Origin: Pseudogymnoascus destructans
Taxonomy: Eukaryota > Ascomycota > Leotiomycetes > Thelebolales > Thelebolaceae
Assembly: GCF_001641265.1 (NCBI RefSeq)
Contig: NW_020167525.1
Location: 248,001-312,000 of the forward strand
DNA: 64,000 nt
Direction: 5' to 3'
Below, in pieces: positions 41,105 to 51,829 of the stretch. Under the pieces are notes generated by a model that was not told where the DNA came from, ran no database searches, and was given only the letters and a program-made list of their open reading frames with translations. Each line of letters starts with the position of its first letter. Position 1 is the stretch's first letter. The position numbers were made by a program, and so were the translations under genes.

Positions 41105-43212
41105 ATCGTCGTAACCAACTTTTCGCTTCGCTCAAGGTTGGAAGAAGCGATCCGCGTGCACGAGAAATGGAGGGGAAGCGAAGTACGCGCACGAGAAACG
41201 TGCGTCTGTTCACCGCTACTCTTCAACAAAACCATTTCCATAGCTGTACATAGTAATTTATATTGTAACCTGATGTAATTCATTTAATGGAAGGGACTCC
41301 TATATCAAATGCCCGTGAGTGGCTCGCAGAAAATCCTTCTGAGTCGAGGCGTGTTGCTAGTCGTATTTTCAAGGTCCCAGAATCAACTCTACGAGGAAGC
41401 ATCAAGCGCCGTATTCAGAACCCACAGCAACGTAAAGGGGGGCAGAATAGGGTACTCTCTACTGCTCAGGCAGAGGCCCTTAAGAAATGGATCCTCGAGC
41501 AATATTACCTAGGGCTTGGAGCCAATAGGAATATGCTATTTACTGCAGTCTGCCAGCTCCGGAGCCCATTACCTCCACCGTCACAGAGCTGGCTTACTAA
41601 ATATATTCAGAATCAGCTTCCGGAATTCCATTTTATCACTACAAAGCCTATTGCACAGCAGCGTACGAAAGCCCAAGACGAATCTAAGATTATTGAATGG
41701 TTTGAAAAATACTTCCAATTTATATGGGATCGCAATATATTACCGGAGTCAATTTGGAATATGGATGAAACGGGATTTAGGATTGGAATTCCTGGAGGTG
41801 AGAGAGTTATGGTACCACAGGCAGTAAAAGAACTCTATACTCCAAGCCCTGAGAATCGTACGTCTATTACAGTTATGGAGACAGTATCTGCAACAGGAAG
41901 AGTAATTCCACCTGTACTTATTGTACCGGGTAAAATCCATATGGATTCTTGGTACCCAGAAAATCTTAAAGGCAAAGAACTGATATTACTCTCCGATACT
42001 GGCTATTCGAATAGCCAGCTTGCCTTACGGTGGCTAGAGCACTTTGCAGTGCATACAGCTCCATATGCAAATGGGAATCCCAGGGTTCTACTCCTTGATT
42101 CTCATATAAGCCATACGAGCGATGATTTCATCATTACAGCAGACAAATATAACATCATCGTTTTCGCCTTTCCCTCACACCTTACACATATTTTACAGCC
42201 ATTAGATGTGGGAATATTCCAGCCATATAAGCACTGGCACCGAGAGGCTGTGCTCTATGCCATACGGAATATGGACGTTACATACGACCTACCCTCATTT
42301 ATGAGAGATCTCACCAAAATCCGGGAACAGACTTTTAAGGAGTCTACAATACTCTCAGCTTTCCGGAAAGCTGGAATCTGGCCAATAAGCTGTAATACAG
42401 CCCTCACGAAGCTACGTACATACTCGCAGCCTACTACCCAGCCTACAGAAGAGCCTACGCCTACCTTACCAATACGGCCTATTACCCCTAAACCCTCCAC
42501 TTTTCAGGGGGTTGAAGAGGGGCTACAGCGCTGGAAAGACCGGGTTCCGGAGGCCTTTAGTAGCCCCTCACGTACGAGCTATACGAACTGGCTTACTGGG
42601 GCTGAAGAGGTTATGGCGGTAGGCCGGCTCCAAGAACTTGACCTACGGGTGGCTCGGCGGCAGGTGGAGGAGTCGAAGAAGCGGGCGAGCCGAAGCCGGG
42701 CCCGGCTTCAGAACGGAGGTGAGCTCGTAGCTGCCGAAGCCCACGAGCTTCGGGCCCAGAAAGCCGAGCTTCTAGCCCAGAAGCTCGCAGCCAAAGAAGC
42801 CCGGGAGGCTCGCCAGGCTAGAAACCAGGCCCAGAAGCAGCTCCACCAGGCTGGAATTAAGGCCCGGAAAGAAGAGCGTTTCCGGAAGAAGAGCCTGGCT
42901 ACTCTTCAGGGATTAGGCCTCCCAATTCCTCCGGAATTAGAGGTCCCAATTCCTGATCCAGAAACCCTTGAAAGTGAGGGCGAATATGAGAATGGGAGTG
43001 GAAATGGGAGCGGGAATGGGAGTGATCATGGGAATGAGGAAATGATAATTTTTTAAAATGGTGAAATTTTGTACCTTTACATACAATTTACTATAGGGAG
43101 GTACTTAGGACTACAATTTTTCTCGTGCGCGCACTTCGCTTCCCCTCCATTTCTCGTGCGCGCGGATCGCTTCCTCCAACCTTGAGCGAAGCGAAAAGTT
43201 GGTTACGACGAT
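41105..43212 (+). mobile_element. pogo/Tan1-like transposon B with 94-bp TIRs, apparently intact
   Basis: 2108 bp. It begins ATCGTCGTAACCAACTTTTC and ends with its inverse. Inverted repeats match over about 94 bp with three mismatches (41105-41198, 43119-43212). TA duplication at 41103-41104 and 43213-43214. One uninterrupted transposase frame (41287-43056) lies between. All structural features for activity are present, so it may be a recently active or active element. Confidence 0.95.
41287..43056 (+). CDS. Transposon B transposase (DDE_1 superfamily), intact
   Basis: 589 residues, start ATG 41287. N-terminal HTH (ESRRVASRIFKVPESTLRGS), then a CENP-B-type DNA-binding domain (PSQSWLTKYIQNQLPEFHF). 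The DDE_1 catalytic core has Asp in IWNMDETGFRIG, Asp in LLLDSHISHTSDD and Asp in HLTHILQPLDVGIFQPYKHW, so the DDD triad is complete. The C-terminal region is a long alanine/glutamate/arginine coiled coil (about residues 440-545) and a GNGS-rich tail. It is not interrupted by introns, unlike its relative at 11.6 kb. Cut-and-paste transposition with TA target sites is expected. Confidence 0.93.
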   Translation: MEGTPISNAREWLAENPSESRRVASRIFKVPESTLRGSIKRRIQNPQQRKGGQNRVLSTAQAEALKKWILEQYYLGLGANRNMLFTAVCQLRSPLPPPSQSWLTKYIQNQLPEFHFITTKPIAQQRTKAQDESKIIEWFEKYFQFIWDRNILPESIWNMDETGFRIGIPGGERVMVPQAVKELYTPSPENRTSITVMETVSATGRVIPPVLIVPGKIHMDSWYPENLKGKELILLSDTGYSNSQLALRWLEHFAVHTAPYANGNPRVLLLDSHISHTSDDFIITADKYNIIVFAFPSHLTHILQPLDVGIFQPYKHWHREAVLYAIRNMDVTYDLPSFMRDLTKIREQTFKESTILSAFRKAGIWPISCNTALTKLRTYSQPTTQPTEEPTPTLPIRPITPKPSTFQGVEEGLQRWKDRVPEAFSSPSRTSYTNWLTGAEEVMAVGRLQELDLRVARRQVEESKKRASRSRARLQNGGELVAAEAHELRAQKAELLAQKLAAKEAREARQARNQAQKQLHQAGIKARKEERFRKKSLATLQGLGLPIPPELEVPIPDPETLESEGEYENGSGNGSGNGSDHGNEEMIIF

Positions 43213-44088
43213 TACTGGCGATATGATTGCACTGTGCATTGAGAATGACATCGACCTTCTTATTCTACCGCCTCATTGCTCTCATCTACTCCAACCACTT
43301 GATGTTGGGGTGTATGGACCTCTTAAGCGATTTCATGCTCAGGAAGTAGATCGGTATACTCGAGCAGGAATAAAGCGAATCCAGCGCTCCCACTGGGTTG
43401 AAATCTTCCGGTGTATTCGAGAGAAGGGTCTTATACCTCAAAACATTAGAAGTGGGTGGAGGGCAGCAGGTTTAATACCCTTTCTCCCAGAAAGAGTTCT
43501 GGCTAACCTTCCACTTCCACCAACCGAACCACCTCGCACTCCTCAAAACTCAACCAATATCACTACTCTGGATCTCTCAATACTCCGAAGTTCTCCTCCA
43601 GATGGAACTGAACTAAGGCATGCAAATTTAGTATTTAATTCAAGTATGGCAACTTGTGACTCTCCTGCTTCACCAACTCGACGCTATGCCAAGAGAATGA
43701 CTAGGCTGGTTGAAAGTCAGAATGCTGAACTCAGCATCCTTCGGAAGGAGGTAAAAGAGTACAAAGAGATACTTGAGACACGAAAGAAAAGAACTACGGG
43801 CAAGAGAATTAAGTTGCAAGGCGAATTTGTATTCAGTACCGAGGAAGTGTTGAAAATTGTCCGGGAGGCAGAGTTGAAGTCAACCGAGAAAAGACCACGT
43901 GGAAGGCCACGCAAATGGCCAATTGAAGAAGTAGATGAGGAAGTTGAAGAGGAAGAGGTAGAGAACGATTCAAGTGACCCAGAATTGGAATTGGAGGAGT
44001 GTGTGGCACGTAGGACTCGGTCAACTAGAGTAGAATAAACTTTTTGTCCGACTACCCCATATGTCCGACTACCCCATACGTTACGTTA

Positions 44089-44860
44089 ACTCTGTTATAT
44101 GTGTATTGGATTTTTTAACTCTAACAGTAGCCTCTTATGTGGGCTTCTATTTTATTACTACTATTAATACTATTTCAGTACGTATATTATGTCAGAAGCG
44201 TATTCCTATAGGAACACTTATTGGCGGGAATATCACCTTCCAGAAATACTACTAGTATCAGCTTAGCATCAAAATATCATACCACTAAGCCCTTTTGTAG
44301 CCAAATTATTGGCTACATAAGACAGTGTGGGTCACTCTATGACCCTTTTATACGATTAATCCTATCCAATGGTCACGAAAAAAGGCCCGGCCCCCCTAAG
44401 GTAGGTAATGCGACGGGACACATCCAAGCCGAGCTAAACGTGGGGAGGTAGTCTGAGCTGCCAAGGTAGGCTTGACAGGGATCCGAGTAGGCGGCATGAG
44501 CGAATATGTAATGCAGCGTTGCTGTTGGTGATTTAGAGGTTTTCAGCCGTAATTGCATGATTGCATGCCGTAAGCAGTACGATCTGCGACCCCCCCTGTA
44601 AAACCCCTGTAAAACCCACATACTAGCTGGTGCCACCTCGCTGCCGCCAAACCCAATGTATACCTTACGGGCGACGGCCCATTTTTTTAGACGGTTGTGG
44701 CACTCTTTGATAGGGTGCTGGCCTAATTTTACATGGGTGATTTGTGGGCCATATGATGCTCTCGCCAGACCAGTCCAGGACTAGTTGCCCAGTACAATAT
44801 CTCCACCGTAACAGTATTCAACACTATGATAGGCCTCTCAAGCGATATCCATGGCACCAA
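44089..44860. repeat. Intergenic region with dispersed repeat (copy 2)
   Basis: No gene. About 44655-44865 matches the repeat at 24630-24830 (shared GTCCAGGACTAGTTGCCC and ACACTATGATAGG). CCCCTGTAAAACC repeated near 44585-44615 resembles the CCCCCGTAA repeats by the MULE palindromes. It abuts the truncated LTR of chromovirus B. Confidence 0.6.
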
Positions 44861-45573
44861 ATAACCACATAGCATATCTCTACAACCCTCTATGATTCAG
44901 TACATGACATCACTCCTTAGTTACTGGGCTAATACTACACATGACATATCTCTATCAACTAGAGGCCTAGGAACATGAACGATAGTTCCAAAAGCTTCTA
45001 CAAGCGTCTATGATCCATTACATGTCATCGCTCCTTAGTTACCCACAAGATTGGTTAAGTTATGACATGATTTGTCTATAGGGGTACTCTGACCTTGGAC
45101 CTCCTTTCACTTCCTATAGGCTAGGAACCTAAGAGATGGTTCTATGGGATTCTCTTACGTCGACTACAGTTACCAAGCCTGGTTAGTCATGGAAAGTCTT
45201 GGAAAATGAGAGAACTACACTCCTTTAGCATAAATAGGATTGCCCTTTCCTTAAGAAAGGGCAAGCAGACAATACAGTAAATCGACTATCACATACTTCC
45301 ACATCTTTTCCAAGCTTCCAAGCATTGATCTTGTTACTCCTTGTTTCTGAAAAGTCAGTGAGGTGCTAACCTCTGACTTATCCCTGAGTTCTCAGACTCA
45401 ACATTTGTACAACTTGTCTAAACCACTCCACTACATCATACACCTGATTGCGTTGTGGAATAGTCTAAGCTATGACCCTTTGGCTCTGTTTCCTAAGACA
45501 GTGTGTTGTCTTAGTAAAATAATCCCCATCCTTGGGTGGCTAGATTCTCACATCTGGTGCACCCACCATTACA
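44861..45573 (+). repeat. 5' LTR of chromovirus B, 5'-truncated
   Basis: Matches the family LTR from its middle part to the end CCACCATTACA, but the first ~300 bp (TGTCATACTGAC.. end) are missing. It includes a duplicated block (TACATGACATCACTCCTTAGTTAC-like, followed by GGGCTAATACTACACATGAC) absent from the 3' LTR 50346-51281 but present in the inverted LTR fragment 51830-52413. The two LTRs of this element therefore belong to different subtypes. Confidence 0.85.
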
Positions 45574-45625
45574 CCTTGTCTGCTTCAAGCTTCAACTATT
45601 TCTATAGCAGCACTTCGATACTACA

Positions 45626-46465
45626 ATAGAGGACGACCAAGCTCCTACAACTACTGCTGAACAGAAGATGCAAAAACTGTTTGCCTTTATACAAACTATA
45701 GCAAACAAACTTGAGAATTTGGAAAACACCTTTCAAGCCAACACTTCAGCAACACAATCTTCAACTCAGACACATCATACAGAGCTTCCCACAGCTCCTC
45801 TGGATATGTCCGGTACCCCAGGTGCACTTCCTAAAGTGCAAACACCAGATTTATACCATGGAGACAGGAGGAAGTTGAAGGGATTTCTTATGCAACTGGA
45901 CATCTACTTCACCCTCAGGCCTCATCAGTCCACCTCAGACATTCAGAAGATATATTTCGCTGCCAGCTACCTCCGTGGATCTGCATTCAACTTCTTTGAG
46001 CCATATCTTAGAAGACTTAGTGGCAACAACCAAAATACCACTACACCTTTGATTACCTCTTATGACCAGTTTCAAGAGGAACTTACCAGGACCTTTGGAG
46101 ACATCAACGAAACTGCTACAGCAGAAAGAGAGCTACAGAAGCTATGTCAAAAGACCTCTGCTGCTCAGTATACAACAGAATTTAGGAGAATCACTTCTCA
46201 CTTGACTTGGAATGAAGAAGCCTTAGTCTTCACTTACTACCAAGGGCTCAAGAGCTCTATTAAGGATGAACTCAGCAAAGAAGAACGCCCTACAACACTT
46301 CAAACGCATATAGAGAAAGCTGTCAGACTTGATGATAGGCTTTTTGAAAGAAGAAAGGAGAAGAACCAAGACTGGCATCCAACAAGAAATTTCAACAATT
46401 ACACCTCTACACCAACTGCTAAGGACTCAGCCTACAAGAAGCCCTCAAAAACTGAAAAGGGGTAA
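45626..46465 (+). pseudogene. Chromovirus B gag with lost start codon
   Basis: The frame aligns with copy A from its start MEDDQAPTTT, but the first codon is ATA at 45626-45628. The next in-frame ATG is at 45668. The frame then runs without break through the capsid region (YFAASYLRGSAFNFFEP) to a stop at 46463-46465. The nucleocapsid continues in the +1 frame. Confidence 0.9.
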
Positions 46466-47801
46466 ACTTACTCCTCAAGAAAGAAAACACAGAATGGACA
46501 ACAACCTTTGTTTATACTGTGGCAAAGGGGGACACAGAATTCAGCAGTGCTATTCAGCACGGGGGAATGCTGATTCAAAACATATAGCAGCCTCAGACAC
46601 AGTCACAGCTGCTATTCCTGAAAAACTTGAAAAATCCCTAGCAGGCACAACTTCAACTGAGACTATAACTTCTCCCCTAGACAACAAAGATGTGTCGATG
46701 GTGCTTTCTCAGAGTCTCACACACCTGTTAATCCCTATTCAACTCCATTTCAAACAACAGGTGTTGTCTACAAGGGCTATGATAGACTCAGGGGCAACAG
46801 GCAACTTTATATCTCAAGACCTCATCTTGACACACCAGTTACCTACAATTCCCAAACGCACTCCAGAGTTGCTCCGAGTCATTGATGGAACTCCTATCAG
46901 TTCAGGTTCCATTACCTGCAACACCCCAGTACTCAAACTTGAGATTCCCCTAGGAAAATCAACATTTTCAGACACCATCTCTTTAGATGTTATACCAATG
47001 AAGTACCCAGTCATCCTAGGTCTTCCAAGGATTCAAAGGCATGATCCAACTATCAATTGGAAGCATTTATCGCTTGGGTTTAGCTCAAATCCTGAGCTCA
47101 ATACTGAAAAAACCCTTCAAGCCTCAGTTACCCCTATTCAGGTCCAAGATTCAAACTTGTCCCAGATCAAGGATTTTGACCAAACTATGGACGATATATC
47201 ATCTCTGATATGGGTTAAACCTTTCCAACCTGTCCTGGAGATAGCAACTACTTCAGATTTGGAGAAATCATCTCAGGAGGTCATTTTGCCTTTAGCATAC
47301 CAAGACTACCAACATCTTTTTGACAAGGCAAAGGCATCAATTCTGCCAAAGCACCAGCCTTATGACCATGAGATACCACTCGCAGAAGGCTCAATGCCTC
47401 CCTACGGCCCTATCTACTCTCTATCTGAATTAGAGCTGAAAACTCTCAGAGAATACCTAGATGAGAACCTTAGTTCTGGTTTTATCAGACCTTCTTCCTC
47501 ACCAGCAGGAGCTCCCATTCTCTTTGTCAAGAAGAAATATGGCTCCTTGCATCTCTGTGTTGATTATAGGGGCCTTAATGCAGTCACTGTTAAAAACAGA
47601 GATGCTTTACCCCTTATCCCTGAGCTCATGGATAGGCTCTCTTCAGCAAGGATCTTTACCAAGTTAGATCTCAGGGGAGCTTATAACCTGATACGCATCA
47701 AAGAAGGTGATGAGTGGAAGACAGCATTCAGAACACGCTATGATCATTTTGAATACCAGATAATGCCTTTTGGGCTTGCCAATGCACCTGCTTCTTTCTA
47801 A
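46329..47801 (+). pseudogene. Chromovirus B nucleocapsid-protease-RT N-terminal part
   Basis: 490-residue frame identical to the one in copy A: zinc knuckle CLYCGKGGHRIQQC, protease IDSGATGNF, RT motifs LCVDYRGLN, FTKLDLRGAY and FGLANAPASF. It stops right after the last motif. The real N-terminal border should be about 46455, since the earlier part overlaps gag. Confidence 0.92.
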
Positions 47802-47809
47802 GACCTTAC

Positions 47810-50116
47810 TTGGATATCTTTGTTGTTGTCTACTTAGACGACATTCTTATATACTCTTTAGACACTCAAGAGCATGTTCTACATGTTAGAGAAGTCTTAG
47901 AGAAGCTATCTCAAGCACAACTCTTTTGCAAACTTGAGAAATGTCTTTTCCATATGTCTCAAGTTGATTTCTTAGGACATAGAATTTCAACAGAAGGCAT
48001 TCAGATGGACCCTGAAAAGACAAAAGCAGTACAAACGTGGCCTATTCCTTCCAGCATTAAAGAGGTTCAGTCTTTCCTTGGGTTTGCCAACTATTACAGG
48101 AGGTTTATACCAAGATATACATCCTTGGCTTTACCCCTTACTCAATTACTTCACAAGGACACTTTGTATCACTGGGATAAGACACAGCAAGATGCTTTCG
48201 ATGCTCTTAAAGGAGAATTCAAAGAAGGGAAAATGTTACTACACTTTAACCCCTTGAAACTTGCCACTCTTGAGACAGATGCCTCAGATTTTGCTATTTC
48301 TGGAATCTTATACCAAGTTCCAAAAGACAAACAAGAAGAGCTACAGCCTGTGGCATTTTACTCAAGAAAGCTATCAGCAGCCGAACAAAACTATCCCATT
48401 ACAGACAAGGAACTGCTTGCCATAGTATGTTCTCTAAAGCATTGGAGATGCTACCTTGAAGGGGCAAACTATCCTATCACTATTTACAGTGACCATTCAA
48501 ACCTCTTGACCTTTACAACTACTAAACAGCTCAATAGACGACAAGCAAGGTGGTCTGAACAACTAGGAGGTTTTGACTTTGTTATAAAACATGTCTCAGG
48601 GGCCAAGAATCAAAGAGCAGATCTCCTCTCAAGAAGACATGACTACCAAGATTCTGCTAAAACTAGCAATACAAAGGCTCTGCTAGGCTCAGCAAAGCTG
48701 ATAGCAGCATCTTTAAGCAACCCTAGTACTACAGAGGACTTAGGGGTAAACTTATCCCCTCAAGACCAAGTTGCCCCCATTACCTCTTCTCAGGAACCAG
48801 AGACCTTTAAAGACTATACACCCTCAGCAACACTTATTAAAGCATTCAAAGATGCTTACAACCACGATCCCTTTGCCAAAAGAACTTTGGAATACCTCCA
48901 GAAGAAAGGTTCCTCTCTTGAGAAAGTTGGACTACAAAATTTCTCAAAAAATCAGCAAGGACTTCTCTTATTCAAGAGCTATATCTATGTCCCAAGGGAT
49001 AAACGATTACAGCTACACCTCCTACAGCAGTTCCATGATGCTCCAGCTGCAGGGCACTTTGGCTTTGCAAAAACTTATGAACTTCTAACAAGAAAGTTCT
49101 ACTGGCCTAATCTAAGGACTACTCTTCAAGACTATATATCTTCTTGCACTACTTGCAACTTGAACAAACCTACACGGCAAAAGCCCTATGGCCTCTTGCA
49201 GCCTCTACCTATACCAGAACGCCCATGGGACTCCATATCCATTGACTTTATAGTCAAGTTGCCTCCTTCTATCCCAAAAGGGGGTGCTACCCCTTATGAC
49301 TCTATCCTTGTGGTGGTAGAAAGGCTCACAAAAATGGCACACTTTGAGCCTTGCAATGAGACTATCACAGCTTCTGAACTTGCGTGGCTATTCCTCAAGG
49401 TGGTCTTTAAATATCATGGAATTCCTGGACACTGGATCTCAGATAGGGGAGCAGTTTTCACTTCAAACTTTTTTTACGTCTCTAAACTCTTAAACATGGA
49501 ACAACGCTTCTCTACAGCTTATCACCCTCAAACAGATGGCCAGACAGAGAGAGTCAACTCTGTTATTGAACAATATCTAAGAATTTATACAAACTATGCT
49601 CAAGACAACTGGGCAGATCTTCTCCATCTTGCAGAATTTGCTTACAACAACACAGTCTCTAACACCACAAAAGAGACACCTTTCTATGCAAACTATGGTT
49701 ATCACCCTAGGTTTGAAGTGGCAGAACTGAATTGTCCTGAAAATTTCAAAAACCCTTCTGCTACTGAAAGAATCATCTACCTTAAGGGCCTCCAGGACTA
49801 TCTCAAGGTTCAAATACAGCGTGCACAAGACGAGCAGGCTCAGGCCTTTAACAGGGGGTTGGTTGCACCACAATTCAAAGTTGGTGATCAAGTCTTTTTG
49901 TCTAGAAGACATATCACAACTACTAGACCTTCAGACAAACTTGATACTAAAAGACTTGGACCTTTTAAGATCACAAGGACTATTGGCAAGAATGCTTTCG
50001 AGCTTGCATTACCACCTACTTGGACTATCCATAATGTGTTCCATGCATCTCTCTTGTCTAAGGCACAAGAAAGTTCCTTTGATGACCACTTCAGTCTCCT
50101 CCACCTCCTGTTCTGA
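47810..50116 (+). pseudogene. Chromovirus B RT C-terminus, RNase H and integrase
   Basis: Opens with the RT catalytic strand VVYLDDILIYS, then RNase H (TDASDFAISG, YSDHSNLLTF) and full integrase: HHCC zinc finger, DDE core (SIDFIVKLP, ISDRGAVFT, QTERVNSVIEQYL) and the C-terminal GPF/Y-like module (DTKRLGPFKITRTIG, NVFHASLL). It ends by frameshift at 50116 just before the chromodomain. Confidence 0.93.
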
Positions 50117-50118
50117 TC

Positions 50119-50334
50119 TTGGATCAACCAGAATATGAAGTAGAGTCTATCCTTGACAAAAAGACACTTAGAGGTCAGGACTACTTCCTCGTTAAGTGGA
50201 AAGGCTATCCTACAAGTGACAACACTTGGGAGCCTAAGAGAAATCTAAAAAATGCATCTAAGCTCATTCTAGAATTACTTTCTAAGAAAGCCACCTGGCT
50301 AAAGGGCAAGCAGACAGCCAACAAACTTCCTTAA
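50119..50334 (+). pseudogene. Chromodomain at the integrase C-terminus
   Basis: EYEVESILDKKTLRGQDYFL continues into VKWKGYPTSDNTWEP, the classical chromodomain with aromatic cage residues Y, W and W. In chromoviruses this module directs integration toward heterochromatin by reading histone H3 methylation. It lies in a different frame from integrase (one-base shift near 50110). It ends at a stop 10 bp before the polypurine tract. Confidence 0.92.
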
Positions 50335-50345
50335 AAGGGGGATCA

Positions 50346-51281
50346 TGTCATACTGACATTCGTTGCACTCAGTTTGCTATCAAACCCAAGAGCAAACTTA
50401 GAAATCTCCTCCTCAAACCTACAAGTCACCATACATATCTTGGCTTATCACACCAACAACAGAAGCAATACTACTCAACGATTGCTGCAAACTCTTCTAC
50501 TACATCTGTTTATGCTACATACATCACGGCATATCATTTGGACACTCATTGAACAAGTTATTAAGAAAATCTCCTCCTTAAGGGGGTGGGCCAATACTAC
50601 CACATGGCATATCTCTACCAACTAGAGGCCTAGGAACATGAACGATAGCTCTAGAAGCTTCTACAACCCTCTATGATTCATTACACGTCATCGCTCCTTA
50701 GTTACCCACAAGATTGGTTAAGTTATGACATAATTTATCTATAGGTACTCTGACCTTGGACCTCCTTTTCACTTCCTATAGGCTAGGAACCCAAGAGATG
50801 GTTCTATGGGATTCTCTTACGTTCACTACATGATTATCAAGCTAGTTGTGGGTCGCACTTGATTTCTAATACATTTACCAAGCCTGGTTAGTCATGGAAA
50901 GTCTTGGAAAATGAGAGAACTACACTCCTTTAGCATAAATAGGATTGCCCTTTCCTTAAGAAAGGGCAATCAGGCAATACAGTAAATCGACTATCACATA
51001 CTTCCACGTCTTTTACAAGCTTCCAAGCATTCATCTTGTTACTCCTTGTTTCTGAAAAGTCAGTGAGGTGTTAACATCTGACTTACCCCTGAGTTCCCAG
51101 ACTCAACATTTGTTGCAACTTGTCTGAACCACTTCACTACATCACACACCTAATTGCTGCGTTGTGGAATAGTCTAAGCTACAACCCTTTGGCTCTGTTT
51201 CCTAAGACAGTGTGTTGTCTTAGTAAAATCATCCCTTCCTTGGGTGGCTAGATTCTCACATCTGGTGCACCCACCATTACA
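50346..51281 (+). repeat. 3' LTR of chromovirus B
   Basis: 936 bp, TGTCATACTGAC..CCACCATTACA. It is nearly identical to the solo LTR at 4060-4995. Preceded by the polypurine tract. On the right it is followed by the tail of another LTR of the same family. Confidence 0.94.
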
Positions 51282-51440
51282 TAAACCACTTCACTACATC
51301 ATACACCTGATTGCTGCATTGTGGAATAGTCTAAGCTACAACCCTTTGGCTCTGTTTCCTAAGACAGTGTGTTGTCTTAGTAAATATCATCCCCTTCCTT
51401 GGGTGGCTAGATTCTCACATCTGGTACACCCACCATTACA
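51282..51440 (+). repeat. LTR tail fragment of the chromovirus family
   Basis: Begins TAAACCACTTCACTACATC, which corresponds to an internal LTR position (after ..CAACTTGTC), and runs to the LTR end CCACCATTACA. The 3' LTR before it was thus inserted into, or recombined with, an older LTR. TAAAC would be the right-hand target duplication if it was an insertion. Confidence 0.8.
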
Positions 51441-51829
51441 GATTGGCTACAGAATGATTGGAATAGGATACTTTGGACTGACGAGATGTGGTTAACGGGA
51501 GGCCGCCATACTCGTACGTGGGTTACTCGAAAAGCAGGGGAAATGTGGGATGATACGTGTGTTGTAGATAGAGTACAACGGAGAAGGTAAGAGACTCCTA
51601 TTTACTATAGGATTTACTAACAATCCCTAGAGGTTGGATGTTCTGGGGCTGCTTCTCAGGTGGTCTTGGAAAGGGTCCTATACTATTTTGGGAGAAGGAA
51701 TATGGGAAAATAGGAGCTGAGTCCTATATGGCTCATACTGTTCCTCTAATCCACGGCTGGTTATGCCTACACCCAGGCCTTACATTAATGCAAGATGAAG
51801 CTCCAGGTCATAGAACAGATGCAACATAA
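51441..51829 (+). pseudogene. Tc1/mariner (DDE_3) transposase fragment with intron
   Basis: WNRILWTDEMWL carries the first catalytic Asp. Further right are GWMFWGCFSGGLGKGPILFW and LMQDEAPGHRTDAT (second Asp). A 44-bp intron (51587-51630, GTAAGAG..CCCTAG, branch site TTTACTAACA) lies between; splicing joins QRRR to GWMFWG. The N-terminal DNA-binding domain and third catalytic residue are missing. Both ends are cut by LTR sequence. Confidence 0.88.

Larger units (their letters stand above)
40190..44038 (+). pseudogene. Transposon A transposase (DDE_1), split by transposon B
   Basis: N-terminal part (40190-41104) has a psq-type HTH (SIRLAADHFEVPKSTLADR), a frame break with apparent small deletion at about 40378, a CENP-B-type domain (EWIYRFLKRHPNFKG) and catalytic IYNMDETGFAVG. 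The second aspartate lies in LIMDGHSSHI directly at the insertion point. The third motif is HLLQPLDVGVYGPLK, right of the insertion (43213-44038). The C-terminus has an AT-hook (KRPRGRPRKW) and an acidic stretch. Removing B and one TA keeps the frame (SSHI to TGDM). Confidence 0.93.
40145..44086 (+). mobile_element. pogo-like transposon A, interrupted by transposon B
   Basis: Terminal inverted repeats of 46 bp with one mismatch (start ACGTAACGTATGGGGTAG). Each contains two direct copies of TGGGGTAGTCGGACA or a close variant. TA duplication at 40143-40144 and 44087-44088. Without the insertion at 41105-43212 it would be about 1.83 kb with one transposase gene. Confidence 0.95.
44861..51281 (+). 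mobile_element. Ty3/gypsy chromovirus copy B, near complete
   Basis: Contains a 5'-truncated LTR (44861-45573), gag, nucleocapsid, protease, RT, RNase H, integrase, a chromodomain, a polypurine tract (AAAAGGGGGA just before 50346) and a full 936-bp 3' LTR. It shares with copy A an identical protein sequence over gag C-terminus to integrase and the same RT deletion. Lesions: gag start ATG to ATA, RT deletion/frameshift near 47800, frameshift before the chromodomain near 50110. It is not autonomous. Confidence 0.94.
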
